From Metopolophium dirhodum (lineage: Eukaryota; Arthropoda; Insecta; Hemiptera; Aphididae): a DNA stretch of 64,000 nucleotides. Of this stretch, positions 15,201 through 25,860 are shown piece by piece. The DNA lies in NCBI RefSeq assembly GCF_019925205.1, contig NC_083567.1:6386001-6450000 (forward strand), given 5' to 3'. Below the pieces are notes generated by a model. It made no database searches, had not been told where the DNA came from, and worked only from the letters and a program-made list of their open reading frames with translations. Position 1 is the stretch's first letter. Every line of letters starts with the position of its first letter. The translations under genes were made by a program, and so were the position numbers.

Positions 15201-18200
15201 ATCAAAATAGTATTATTATTTTTTTTAGAACTTTATCATGGCCATTATTTTATTGCTATAATTTTTCGTATTTGATAACTTTTATAGTTAACTCTACATA
15301 ATATTTCAATTTAGAAAATTGAAAGTTTAAAAATCCTAAATTTCTTTTAATAAATAACAAGACGATAGGAAAATTATCAAATATGAATGTTTTGAGTTCG
15401 TTTTAATGCTATGTGATAAATGGAATTGAATAAGTTTAAACTGAGAATCAAATATAATGTAAACTTAAACAATAAACGTTCTGAAAACTAAAAAGAAAAT
15501 TTAAACTTTTAATACGAATCCACTATCAGATCGAACAATAAATAAATTATCTTTCATGATATAACAATAAAAATAGTTTATATTATTACGTACGCGCATC
15601 TCGCATGCATATGTATAATTAATATAATCGTAAATCCTTGTAAATTAATTAATATTCATAATTTAAGGAATGCTTGGTAGGTACCTAGATATTTAATAAG
15701 TGAAGACATCGCAGAATTAATATTTTCGACGAATAATCTATTGAAGAGCATTTCACGAATACAACAGTCACGATGTAATCATAAATACACAGCAAAAAAA
15801 TTAATTCATGGGGAAACTCTACTACCACTTACCAGGGTATTTATAGTGTAAGGCGCTGCTGTTGAGCATTGTATGTGATGTCGAGAAAATTGTTATGCTG
15901 TTGGAAATACATTTTTGTGTTGTTGATAATGTATTTGAAAACGAAAAAAGAATGTAATTTTTAAAATAAAAACCATTCACTTAAATTCCTACGAAAAATT
16001 TTCTTATTCTTTTAAATTAATATATTACTAAATATATTACTTTTCCAAGCTTGTAATACTGTTGTATAGTTCGGACAAAAAAACAATTTTAAATATCGCA
16101 GTTATGCAGTTAGTGCGCAGATACGCCACTGTCGCGTGTAAATAATATATGTGATAGATCCGATGAGGTGCATGGTATTATGTATACAAAATCATTTGAA
16201 AAAGTCGAGTGTTCTGTACGTTGAGTATAGGTAGGTACATGTAAACATTTAAAGTAAATTGTATAACATAACATTAAATTGTGACCCATAGAACAAGTTT
16301 AAAGTTATTAATTGGAAAATAAATTAAAATTTAATTTTGGACTTTTAAAGATTTGTGTAAATTTACATATTAGGAACTTCTTATAATTCTTAAAAACCGT
16401 TGCCTAATAATTCTATTTAATTAATTAATTTTTACAATATACCAAATGTTTATGCGAAATTGCCTAATACCTAATCATGCATGTTGATAAAAGTATAATA
16501 TTGTCAATTTTAGGTCAAAATAATTATTATTATTTACATTTTTCCTACCTTATATATATTTTCTGTATGTCGTCAAAAAATTTAAAATTTAGATAATTAT
16601 AGAAGAGATTACAATAAGTAGCCTAAGATGGATGGGTAGGGAGATGGATAGCTGGAAGTGTTGTTGACGAGTATCCTTAGAATAGCACCACTAGGCTTAA
16701 ACATGACATAATGTATAAGTATTAAAATCCTTTTTATTTTCATATAAATACATAATATTATAGGTTTATATATATATATATTATATTATATTTTGACATC
16801 AGTTGTTAAAAAATGTATTATATGTCCCCAGTGACAAATTTAAGTCAAATATGCGGCGATGGACTAAAAAAATAACGAGTTTATGAGTTCAAGTGGATTT
16901 ATTAGAACGATTTATTGACCGTAAGAAATACCAAGAATAACAAAATTGTATTGTTTGTTGCAAAGTTACCATTAGTACTAAATAACATTATTAAACGTAG
17001 TAATCGTTTGAAGTAAATTCCATTAGGAAATGAAAATAAATAGAACGAATACATATATCAAACTTTCAAACGTATAAATGGAATATATTTATTTTACGAA
17101 TTTTACACTATACGATTTCTTTGTCACGAATTAATTATTATTTATAAGAATTATTTACACAGTAAAAAAACCATTTTGCTTTTATGAAATTACTTTTCCA
17201 ACCGTAAACTATAAAAATTCCTAAGTCATATTTCAACCTAATATTATAATTAAAAACTTTTTCTAATTTCCTTTTACTGATGTTCTGAAACCATGTCAAA
17301 AATCTCAAGTTGTTTTTTTCTGTAAACTTAGACCTACAGAAGTTTTTGATCTCCAGACAAACATTTGTTTATGAGTTTTAGATTCAGTGGGATTGTGCAA
17401 AGCGAAAAATGGCTTGTTCTGACAACGGTGTCCTTATCTATATCAGAACTGTGGAAGAACTCCAAAAGTTTCGTGTACTATCGATTAGCAGTTCGTTTAG
17501 TCAGCATTTTGAATAAAAGGGAATTTTTTCCCCAGTAGTTTCTTCAAACACAGTTAAATAAGTAATAACTACACCGAAAACAATCGAAAAAATATTGAAG
17601 AAATCACAACAAGCGTCGTCAAACGAAATACATTGTTTTCAAACGAGAATAGTAGAAAACTGAAGTAAAATTGGAGTAATACATTAGTGAACCTCTTAAA
17701 CAATTTAGGTATGGCTTATAAACGTCAAAAATAGTATACAACGAAATATTATAGTGTATTTGAATGGCATTTCATCTCTTAATTTATCATTGCAAGTTTA
17801 CTTTTTCGTATCAATATCAATATTTTATTGTTGACATTTTTAACTTGAATATTATATTTTCATAACTATATAAACACTCTTTTTAATGAAATTTTAAAGT
17901 CGTATGTTCCTTTGTTGTCGGTGTTTTTAATGTTAACTTGTGCCTACCTATATTTTATAATAATATTTATTACCCAGCCGTTTTAAACACTTGCCATTTT
18001 GTTTTTTTTTTTTAGCTATTGTGTGCTTAGCTGTTTTGGTTTCCCAGTTATGTTGATGAATCCTCTCCGTGTCCGATCAGTCGTTTTATAATTATATGTA
18101 TATAGAAAAAGTTATGAACCCGCATAAAGTTCAAAATCAGTAATAATATTCCCTTTTAAAGCTCAAAATAAATGTAATTTATTTTAAAAAAAGTTAGAAA

Positions 18201-21200
18201 TACAGTAAAGCTAAAAAGTAAATATTTTTTTTTATGTACAAATTACTTTATAAAAATAATCCAAAAAGTTTATACAAATATTATTATGAATAATTATTTA
18301 CAATATTTTAATTAGATGTAATTTTGTCAGTCTTAAGATTTCCAAAAGAAAACTTTTTAAAACTAAAAATATTAACATTTACATTTTTAATAACTTATTA
18401 TAGCAATGAATAAAACGCAGTAAATGTAATATTTAATAGAAATCATTTTGGAACTGAAATTATATCAAAAACAGGCTGTTTACTAATTAAAAATATTTAA
18501 CAAAAAATTTACTTTATGATATTACAGCTATTATAGAATATTATAGTGTCTTAAACGTCGCTTTTCACAATTTATTAATCACAATTAATTGTAAATAAAA
18601 CGTGTCTTACATTTTTTAGATTCCGGGAAATAATATGTAGTATGGTGGTGGTATTATTGGATTGAAAATGTAAGGCATACTTATTTGTTTTCAACGATGT
18701 ATAAATATTTTATTTTAATTCTAGAAACGTCTTCGCTAATTACTTGATTAATTATTACGGAGACATAATTTGTTTTTAAAACTAGATAGGACAGTGTTAG
18801 AGTTGAATATAAAAGTTTGAAAATGTTATGTTTTTCTTTTTATAAAAGTTACAAACTGTATTACTCATAAGTCTACGACCCGAACATTTAAAACTGTCAG
18901 GCGTGTGTATATAAAATATGTATATAATTTTATAGTAACTCAATAACAACCGTCCGTTGTTAGTTAAATCTGGTTTATAAGGTGGTTGTGTTTTAATTTT
19001 TGTTTAAAAAGATTTTTCTACGATAATTTATTGTTTAACATTCTTATGCCCGTTGCATAGTCAATTTATGTGTCACATAAGACATGTTAAACTATTTCCA
19101 CATAAATTGACTATGCATATGGACAATGGACATTAGATCTTTACATATATGTATTATGTATACCTATAACAATATGTATCGAAAATATATATAGAAATCC
19201 TCAAATATGTATATTGTTGGTTAGAACTTAGAACACTTCAAAGGAATTAAAAAGTAAATCTTTAAAATATAAAATTTGAAAAAAAAAACAAACACTGGGT
19301 TCAAAATTCAAAAACGTCTGTTCTAACAAAAAGTTGTGAAGATTTTAGTAGAAACCAGCAACGCTGTTTGTTTTTCTATTTTTCGCCGTTTTATATCGAA
19401 CGCGTCCAAATGACTATATCGTCCGTGTTTCATTTTAAATCAGCTATTATTTAGAGACAAAACATTTTGAGTTTTATTTTTTATAAGTCTAAAAGCAAAC
19501 ATAATGCACACGTCATCATAAACCAATAGCTCTTATCTGTCATTCAAACGAATGGCGGTTTTGTTACGCACACTAGGTATCTACCTGATCCATTGGTCTT
19601 GGATGTTTATAAATAAGCAATCATTAACTTCGAGCTGTACCTGGAGTTTTTTCAGGAGTCAATTGAAAATATAGATCATTCAATAATATTTCTTTCAAGT
19701 AAAAATGTAGAATAAAAGGAGGGTTTGAAATTAATTGACACACCGATATTCTTTATAATATTATTATGGAACAGATAAGCAGATAAATCATAATATCTAT
19801 ATAGTACCGAATAGTTTAAACATGCTCGTTATAAAAAATATTACACATATAATATAGTTTAATATGATACTTCTAATCAAAAAGATTATTAAAAGAGGCG
19901 ATTTATCCTCTCGAACGATATAGAATAGTATATTATTATGTAAGCTGCGGATTACGCGCGTGCATGTGCTTAATGCGTATATTAGTTTATATTTGTTTAA
20001 AAGTTTATTACGATCCATTAAATTGTAAGTGATTTTTGTACAGAATTATTATTTAATAATTAGTTATGTCTAGTATACACTTTACACCACGCATTGTAGC
20101 CTGTAGATACTAAAGACCTGCAAGGACCGGGCCGGCCCGACCAGGTCCTCGAAAAGCCCGGTCCATAGTGACATTGAACCGGGCCGGGCCTTTAAAATAA
20201 AATAAAGCGTTGGACTGGGCTTTTTTAAGTCTTGGAATTTTATTCCGGACCGGGCCTGGGCTTTTTTGTACAATTTTTCGGGCCGGGCTGGACTTTGAAT
20301 AATAAATCAAGGGTTGGGCCGGGCTCTTTTCTTCGACAATAAATAATTATAATTTAAAATAATAAATAATAATGATCGAACCGACGTTGGTGCAAACGTT
20401 GGACCGGGCCGAAAATGTACGGCTCTTGCAGGTCTATAGTAGATATCTACTTCTATCATTTATTTTTTTTTTTTAGAAAAATCCATGGCAACTAGTATTG
20501 TCATTAAATCTAAAGGATTACATTAATTTTGCATTAACTATATTGATAAATATTCAAATTATATTTGAAATTTGGTTAAATAAGTTTATTAATGTGTGTG
20601 TGCGTATGTTTGTCTGATGAACGTCAGTAGGTTGTTTGTGCACATAGCTACTCCGGACCAAATAACTGTAATAAATTAGATGTACGCGTATATAGTAGTT
20701 ATAACTTATAATATACCTACTATTATCACCTTATCACTTCAGATATTGTAATATACGTACCGGCAAAAGCAGAAGGGATCGAAGTGAGAAATAACTTTTG
20801 ACTTTTTACACGCACCCCAGTCTCTTCGTCTTTCATTTCTCTGACCAGCCCCTCCATCTGAAAATGTAAATTCACACCAATTAATCCAAATAATTTCGCT
20901 CGTGCGCTTTAATTGACTATTCAAAACATCAGGCGCGTTGCAGCGTCGAAATGGCCGTCTGGTTGAAGTATATTATAGATGGCTGCAGTAGTGTAGTATA
21001 ATATAGGTAGTATTCTAAGCTTATGTATATTGAGTGACCTATGTTACAATTAACATGAAAGCTGGGGGCCAGGAAATCAGTAATTTGTATGATTTATACA
21101 AAGCTGTCTAGGGTCGAGTAGTCATTAAATTCCCGTCCTGCTGTATAGGCTGCAATTGTATCGGTTTAATATTTCAAATTAGAGTTAGACCATTCATAAA

Positions 21201-21685
21201 TCGAAGTCTATGATATAATCATAAATAAAAATTATATTTATTTCAATGCAACCCATTTTTTTAGTGTTATACTATAATTCCTAGGTACGTATAATTTTAG
21301 TTAAGTTTCTTAAGAGGTAGGCACTGTGTATAAATAACAATACTCTATAAGCCTAATATGTGTAAAAAATAATTTATTTAACTAAATTGATTATGTAATT
21401 AGATTTTAATACCGATTTAAACATGGTTTATAAATTTATAATACAAATTGTAGATATGAGAATGAGAATATATACTATACGTACTATAATACTACTATGT
21501 ATCTAATATCTATAGGAAATACTTTTTGAAATTAATTGTCGTTTCAAAATATTGTCATTATAAACAAATTGGTTTGTATATTTTAATAATCATTTTATTG
21601 CAGTGATTTGAAATTTAACGCTGATGAAATATGTATCTACCTTGTCAAAGGCAAAAGGCCTGCGTCTGCGATCCGATTTATCCAT
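155..21685 (-). CDS. R7-family regulator of G-protein signalling (RGS9/RGS11-like), ten exons, 3' end off window
   Basis: GTPase-activating protein for G-alpha-i/o that in animals works as a complex with G-beta-5. The coding sequence joins 21685-21641, 20857-20761, 7263-7213, 2349-2243, 2141-2025, 1772-1701, 1618-1436, 942-767, 641-568 and 284-155, giving 350 codons plus two bases with every junction GT-AG and phase-consistent. Domains in order: N-terminal tail (1-15); DEP (about 16-100, with EWLMDRL and YGYFFP...LYRFQ); DHEX/linker (about 101-215, with KWEF..MQAEEQ and DSQERAFWRVHRPPPGC); GGL (about 215-282, ending SNPWVTDD); RGS start (RIKRWA, then SHENIRFW). The Glu-Asn pair in SHENIRFW matches the RGS residues that contact the G-alpha switch regions. 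The rest of the RGS domain, about 90 residues, must lie left of position 1. The R7 class is certain. The RGS9/11 subgroup is favoured by the short N-terminus and the length of the DEP loop, but RGS7 is not excluded. Confidence 0.93.
568..641 (-). CDS. R7 RGS exon i: GGL-RGS linker and first RGS helix
   Basis: 74 bp; acceptor TTTCAG, donor GTAAAT. It encodes M-VEAITEKRIKRWALSMEDL and then VSDATG. RxxRWxxxxxxLxxDxxG is the standard opening of R7 RGS domains. Confidence 0.93.
767..942 (-). CDS. R7 RGS exon h: GGL domain
   Basis: 176 bp; acceptor TTTCGTAG, donor GTGAGT. It encodes VELLRNCIGRTRVK, then a segment ending in YNEYDP and QPSNPWVTDDPTFW. SNPW is the counterpart of the NPF motif of G-gamma subunits, used for G-beta-5 binding. 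Confidence 0.95.
1436..1618 (-). CDS. R7 RGS exon g: DHEX end, linker and start of GGL
   Basis: 183 bp = 61 codons, acceptor TTTTAG, donor GTAAAT. It contains DSQERAFWRVHRPPPGC, the most diagnostic R7 motif here, and ends EDLRRE, the first turn of the GGL helix. The open frame runs 15 bases past the donor to a stop, so an unspliced reading would falsely end the protein here. Splicing to exon h restores the GGL helix without a gap. Confidence 0.95.
1701..1772 (-). CDS. R7 RGS exon f: DHEX helical segment
   Basis: 72 bp = 24 codons, phase 0; acceptor ATCCAG, donor GTAAAA. It encodes DSLNSLKKNLQNKWEFITMQ and AEEQ; KW-D/E-F...MQA.EQ is conserved in the R7 DHEX region, which with DEP binds the R7BP/R9AP-type membrane anchor. 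Confidence 0.94.
2025..2141 (-). CDS. R7 RGS exon e: DEP-DHEX junction
   Basis: 117 bp = 39 codons, phase 0 on both sides; acceptor TTCCAG, donor GTAAGC. It encodes IPYYWPCSQKNPDNVEYAIY followed by LSKR and ends LEDYEM. The pattern PYxWP...xDYAIYLxKR...LExYE is conserved in R7 RGS proteins. Confidence 0.95.
2243..2349 (-). CDS. R7 RGS exon d: C-terminal half of the DEP domain
   Basis: 107 bp, acceptor TTACAG, donor GTAAGA. It encodes residues 65-100, EAVHIANMLCQYGYFFPV and then a basic turn and LYRFQ. LYRFQ followed by I/TPYxWP is an R7 hallmark. The loop before TLTLK has the RGS9/11 length, one residue longer than in RGS7. Confidence 0.95.
3543..4080 (+). repeat. High-copy interspersed repeat, plus-oriented partial copy
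   Basis: Starts AAAGGTGGGCAAGTGGGT, like the copies at 25204 and (reversed) 10048, and continues with the family's interior, including ACCGTGTATAGAAAATCC and a segment that ends in ACCAACTATATTCACTTTTC. It has no coding capacity. Confidence 0.7.
4490..4690 (-). repeat. High-copy interspersed repeat, minus-oriented end fragment
   Basis: On the minus strand it reads GATAAATTATTGCATACGAA and then AACGATTCTAAAC, the same end module as at 60.4, 25.3 and 9.9 kb. With the 3543 fragment it forms two ends facing each other. Confidence 0.65.
7213..7263 (-). CDS. R7 RGS exon c: 51-bp exon in the middle of the DEP domain
   Basis: Acceptor TTTCAG ends at 7264 and donor GTAAGT starts at 7212. It encodes G-YNIIEWLMDRLTVDET-E with split glycine and glutamate codons, exactly bridging exon b (ends phase 1) and exon d (starts with two bases). 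EWL matches the conserved Q/E-W-I/L of DEP helix 2. Because it is tiny and sits between introns of 13.5 and 4.9 kb, an automatic gene predictor could easily miss it. Confidence 0.9.
8251..10048 (-). repeat. High-copy interspersed repeat, near full-length minus-strand copy with internal duplications
   Basis: On the minus strand it runs from AAAGGTGGGCAAGTGGGTG (10048) to a terminus matching ATCAGAATCTAAAA (8251). One internal module (TATACTTAGTAATATCA followed by CGCTCAGA.TCGTTTTTC) is present twice about 320 bp apart, near 9540-9655 and 9860-9975. The other terminus is also present twice (8255 and 8581), about 326 bp apart. This suggests unequal exchange or nested insertion. No open reading frame explains the element. 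Confidence 0.75.
10561..10650 (-). repeat. Short fragment of the same high-copy repeat
   Basis: Contains the reversed terminal module AGAATCGTTTTTTGTATGCA followed by ATGATTTATCATTGAATTC. Confidence 0.6.
13000..13150 (+). repeat. Fragment of the same high-copy repeat (interior and distal end)
   Basis: Carries ACCAACTAGATCCTATTTTC, CAAAGTTGAATATTGAAGCA and CATTCTGATCTTA, the same order as in the copies at 55.45-55.61 and 60.8-60.99 kb. Confidence 0.55.
19054..19117. repeat. Perfect 19-bp inverted repeat (hairpin) with a 26-nt loop
   Basis: Arms 19054-19072 (TGCATAGTCAATTTATGTG) and 19099-19117 are perfect reverse complements. Past a three-base mismatch the flanks can pair again (CC with GG). 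It could be the ends of a tiny inverted-repeat element or a transcribed hairpin; nothing shows which. Confidence 0.7.
20111..20438. mobile_element. hAT-type MITE, 328 bp, with 8-bp target-site duplication
   Basis: Terminal inverted repeats TAAAGACCTGCAAG / TATAGACCTGCAAG (one mismatch) are flanked by GTAGATAC (20103-20110) and GTAGATAT (20439-20446), an 8-bp duplication with one difference. This size fits hAT transposition. The inside is unusually G+C-rich, with repeated GGGCCGGGC-like words. It has no transposase frame and depends on an unlinked enzyme. It lies in the 13.5-kb RGS intron, about 320 bp downstream of exon b in the transcript. Confidence 0.85.
20761..20857 (-). CDS. R7 RGS exon b: first half of the DEP domain
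   Basis: 97 bp; acceptor TTTTCAG at 20864-20858, donor GTACGT from 20760. It encodes residues 16-47 plus one base: MEGLVREMKDEETGVRVK..., matching the opening helix of R7 DEP domains (consensus MExVxxxMxDEETGVxV), through SIPSAFA-G. It joins exon a in phase 0 and exon c in phase 1. Confidence 0.92.
20858..21640 (-). other. 783-bp intron between RGS exons a and b
   Basis: A+T-rich; nothing recognised apart from the splice signals at its ends (GTAGAT donor, TTTTCAG acceptor). Confidence 0.7.
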
Positions 21686-21797
21686 GTTGTTGGGGGCGGG
21701 GGGGCTGGGTCGCGTAAATCCGTCGCTTACCCTGGCTCCATCGGTCTCTGGCCCCGCCCCCTCATTGTTTTGGACACTCGTTACCCGTTCATTTGAT
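21641..21797 (-). CDS. R7 RGS exon a: N-terminal exon with proposed start codon
   Basis: The proposed ATG is at 21685-21683 and gives MDKSDRRRRPFAFDK before the donor (CAAG|GTAGAT, donor at 21640). This resembles the short basic tail that precedes DEP in RGS9 and RGS11. The exon may start at an acceptor, TTTTAG, at 21799-21798, which would make 21797-21686 5' UTR. However, the reading frame stays open upstream through a Gly/Ala/Pro-rich stretch, so a longer N-terminus from another exon is possible. A second good donor (GTAAGC) lies inside the exon near 21732. The start codon is the least certain part of the gene model. Confidence 0.65.
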
Positions 21798-22929
21798 CTA
21801 AAACATAACATTAATGCTGTGATTAGTATCCTAAAAAATCGTAATGTAAGCTGTAGATCAAAAACTTCATTTATAGAAGACAAAAACAGACAACTTAGTA
21901 TTATTTTTCTCTTTGACATTCCCCATTTTTGTCATGCCTCACAGATAATGAATTCAGAAAATTATTGCTGTACTTGAACACAAATTATTTTTTTTTATTT
22001 ATTTATTATAAATATTAAATAATGTTGTTTTGTGTAGGTATGTACCTACTAACTATTGTGAATTGTTATTAACAGTTATGAAATATTATCACAAGTATTA
22101 AAAAATACGACACAATAATATTCTAACGATTCGTTTTTTTAATAGATAACTACCTATAATCTATAATCTATATAACCAGCGAACTACGTAGGTATAGCAA
22201 CATTTATTTTTCCAATGGGAAATATTAATATATAAGACATGTATTGCTAACCAAATGTTTATTAGGTAACTGTTATATAACCGATACCTTGTGAAGAAAT
22301 CGAGTTAATTAATAATACACATACACGAATATATAACATGAGTTTTAATCAAATGCAAACACTGAATAAAATATTGATTGAGGAACACGTGCCAAACTAT
22401 ACACGTGTGTTCCTATTTCGGCTATAGGACTCATGGTACCTTTTTGTACATGAAATATTAAGAAAAACAATGAAAATCTATTTCTTCAACTATAAAAATG
22501 TATTATTTAGAGTTAAGATCATTTAAAATTGTTAAATGTACATTTGTTTAAAAGTACGTATATAATAGTATATATTATTATATAAAGAGCCACCGAATTT
22601 ATTTTTTGAAATAACTGAAATAAGTAAGAACATCAATGCACTGGTAGATGTTTTTTGAATAGGTTTGCTAGGTACATTCTTTTACTGTATAATTTCGACG
22701 ATTTATGGTAATTTTTTTGCACGCTTAATCGATACCATCTAAACGAATGGATGCAAAAAAAAAGCCAACACAATTTTTCAAGCCCTTCTTTTACCATTAT
22801 GGGTTCACAGAAAAATACAATACATGATAGAAGGGGGGAAGTAGGTAACCGATTGAGTGTCGAACGTGCCAAATGTACCTATATCGTCATTGATTAAGTT
22901 ACTGTAATGAAACTATGTAAGTAGTAAGT

Positions 22930-24460
22930 GTTTAAATTTGAATTCAATCATAAATCGTTGCACATAAAAAACAATTCTGAGTGATTATGTCAGCCCATAT
23001 TACTAAGTATAAATTAAGATAAATTATATTGCTATCATAGTCATTTATTGTACTACCTATTAGAAATATAGTGTGTTGAGTTATTTTTTGCCGGAAACAT
23101 TGCATTTATTCAGGTTGTATTTATTATTATACCTTCTGCCTTACAGTATAACACAGTTATGTTATAGAACATGTTCGACGTATCTATACATATAGACCAT
23201 AACATCACATTAATCTAAATGTTTTGAAAATGTCATCATCGTGTGCATACAATATAATATTATGTATAAAAGTTGTAAAAACTCCCAAAAAATATTTTTG
23301 AGTCAAGTAAAACAAAAAAATTTAAATTGTTATTCTTTCCTTAAATATCTAATTTCGTCCATATTAGAATTTCAAATTACTATAAAACAATATTGTGGTA
23401 GTATATGTTTTGATTGTTAGTTTCAGGAAGAATTATTTATAAAAGGTTCTTGCCTTAGCTGTACAAATTGAACATTTTATAAGATTTTTAATTTCAAAAT
23501 CATTAGCAAATTTTCATGATTTTGACTAATTTTGTCAACATTTGAATTTCAAATGCTTACCGGAAAAATTATGTCTATATATCTTTAATATTTGAAATAG
23601 CTTAAATAAAAACTTTTGAGGAACCTTAAATTGAATTTACTAACTTTTTGGTCGAGTGAAATTTGTTTTATCGACATTTATAAAAATAAACTAAAAAAAA
23701 AATAATTTCAAATATCTATAAGTAGGTCACGAGTTGAAATATTTTCGATATTTTACCACTTATAAACAATGGTAAAAATGTCATGTGTCGATACGACTTA
23801 TTATTTTTGAATAACAACAAAATAAGAAAATCGTTTGATGATAAATTATTATGTTACGTATAAATATCCAACTGTATCAATGTTTAAACTTCATACGCTC
23901 ATAAAAAGTTATGATTTGTGGAATTATCACGGTCAACTTTTTATTTAATTCCAGAAATGACAACTTATGAAGGAACTTTGTGTTACATTTTTAAGCTTTT
24001 TGACCCAGCAAACCTTATTTTTTTACATTTTTTTTTATGGGATAAAAAAACTAAAAATCGAAATGTCTATAAACAACTCTAAAAGAGTCTAAATATTATT
24101 AAAATTATACCATATAAATAAAATACTAATATCAATATTTTTTTAAACATTTTAAGTAGGTATCTACGGTTGTTTGTTTTTTAATTAAAACAAAATTTGG
24201 AAATCGATTTATTCAAAAAATGTTTTCAAAATGTTTTCTTTTGTTATTCCCAAATATTAAAAAAAAGTAAATGTACTACAACTAAATTCATTTTACGACC
24301 AGCATAAATATTGAAGTTTAAAATCCAAGCAATTTCAGTGTTTCAAAATACGATGTCAGGCACAAAAAAAACAATCCATCATTGTAAAATCAATATATTA
24401 TAGGTTAGGATCTAAGACATTGTTGTAAGACTAAAATATTCCACTTTTCGGTCAGAATCT
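22930..24460 (+). repeat. High-copy interspersed repeat, near full-length plus-strand copy
   Basis: Begins with TTTGAATTCAATCATAAATC and then AACAATTCTGAGTG, ends near GGTCAGAATCTGAAATG, about 1.5 kb. The interior shares TTTGTCAACATTTGAATTTC and related phrases with the copies at 8.25-10.05 and 25.2-25.86 kb. It is more diverged than the 25-kb copy. Confidence 0.65.
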
Positions 24461-25203
24461 GAAATGTAATTCATTAGAAATTTCTCAGAAAGTTATAAAT
24501 TATGTAATCACTATTTTTCGAAATATATACGACTGCATGTAACAAAAGTGTAAGTAGGTGTTCCATTATTCTTGCCAATTTCTCAGAACAAATTATTCTT
24601 AGTTGCTATATTACATTCGATCGATGTGGTGTTGATGAAAAGGCGAATAATTAATTATACTTGAATAGTAACATTATTTTATATCGTTATTAATTGTTAA
24701 TTAATTTACATCACAACAGCAAACACTATATTCTCGTAAATGGTGTTATATAACGGTTCTTATTAGTTTTCATACACGCGTTGCACGGTACACGCGATCT
24801 CTTAATCAATCCAGAATTGAGAGGAAACGAGATTAATTTTCTTTTCAGTAACGCACAAAGGATTTAAAAATTCTACAGTACCATGAAGCCCATTTTTATT
24901 ACATACTATTATGCGGAAAGCACGAATTCATAGTCTGTCATACAATATAATATAGTAGGTACATACTACATGTCTATAATGCTTTTAAGACAAGACTCTT
25001 TTCAGACTTAATATGTTTAATTATTTCTGATGCTTATAATCTTTTTCCCATATTTTTTTTTTTAATTTTTTATGTCGGAATCGGTATCTTAGTACGATAT
25101 ATGCGTTTAGATTTATTCATATATACATTTAACCAGGTAAGTAGTAAATTTTGTAATTTTACGCGTGGTTTTTTAGTGAATAATGAGAATGAAATTGAAT
25201 TTT

Positions 25204-25860
25204 AAAAAAAAATGGGCAAGTGGGTGTCGTTCTGTTGTACAGTGGGTACTGTATATTGTATGGTTTTATATTTGAATTCAATGATATAACATCATTGTAT
25301 GAGAAAAACGATTCTGAGCGAAGACAGCCTATGATATTACTAAGTATATTTGATGATATTATTGTAAATTAAGTAATTTATATATAACCTATTTACGTGG
25401 AACCTTTTTTTAAATTTTCAATCCTTGGATATAAAAATTGAACATATTATTAATTTTTAACTACAAAAATTGAAAATAATCATTCAATTTTAAATTTGAT
25501 AAATTTCGTTAACATTTGAACTTTAAATGATTATAAAAAAAAAACGTGCATATGTATTTTTAATATTTTATTCATCTGCTATTGTAACAATATATCAGGA
25601 ATCTTGTATTACATTTTCAAATCTTAGATTTAGAAAGAAAAATTATTATGAATTCTTAATTTAAAACAATTTCAATAATTTTCGTGATTTTTCCGTATTT
25701 TGTCAAGATTTGAACTTTAAATGCTTATACAAACTAAGGATTTTAATATTTTTCAAATGTCATTGTAACAATAATATAGTAGGAGCCTTGTATTAAATTC
25801 AAGCTTTTTTACCCAACAAATAAAATTTTATTGATATTTATAGAATACGTATTGTTTTGA
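25204..25860 (+). repeat. High-copy interspersed repeat, plus-strand 5' part
   Basis: Starts AAATGGGCAAGTGGGTGTCG and is nearly the reverse complement of 10048-9650, including AACGATTCTGAGCGAAGACA. The two copies are in opposite orientation 15 kb apart, and their close match suggests recent activity of the family. Confidence 0.75.

Larger units (their letters stand above)
7264..20760 (-). other. 13.5-kb intron of the R7 RGS gene
   Basis: Intron between exons c and b, flanked by an acceptor at 7264 and a donor at 20760. It contains a long repeat block (8251-10048), a repeat fragment near 13000-13150, a 19-bp-arm hairpin at 19054-19117 and a hAT-type MITE at 20111-20438. I looked for additional exons and nested genes and recognised none. 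Confidence 0.8.

Noticed and set aside
20082..20310. Two minus-strand open frames rich in Pro, Gly and Arg
   Set aside because: They lie inside the G+C-rich hAT-type MITE at 20111-20438 and reflect its GGGCCGGGC words.
21608..21977. Plus-strand open frames over RGS exon a
   Set aside because: Antisense to the exon; long only because the stretch is G+C-rich.
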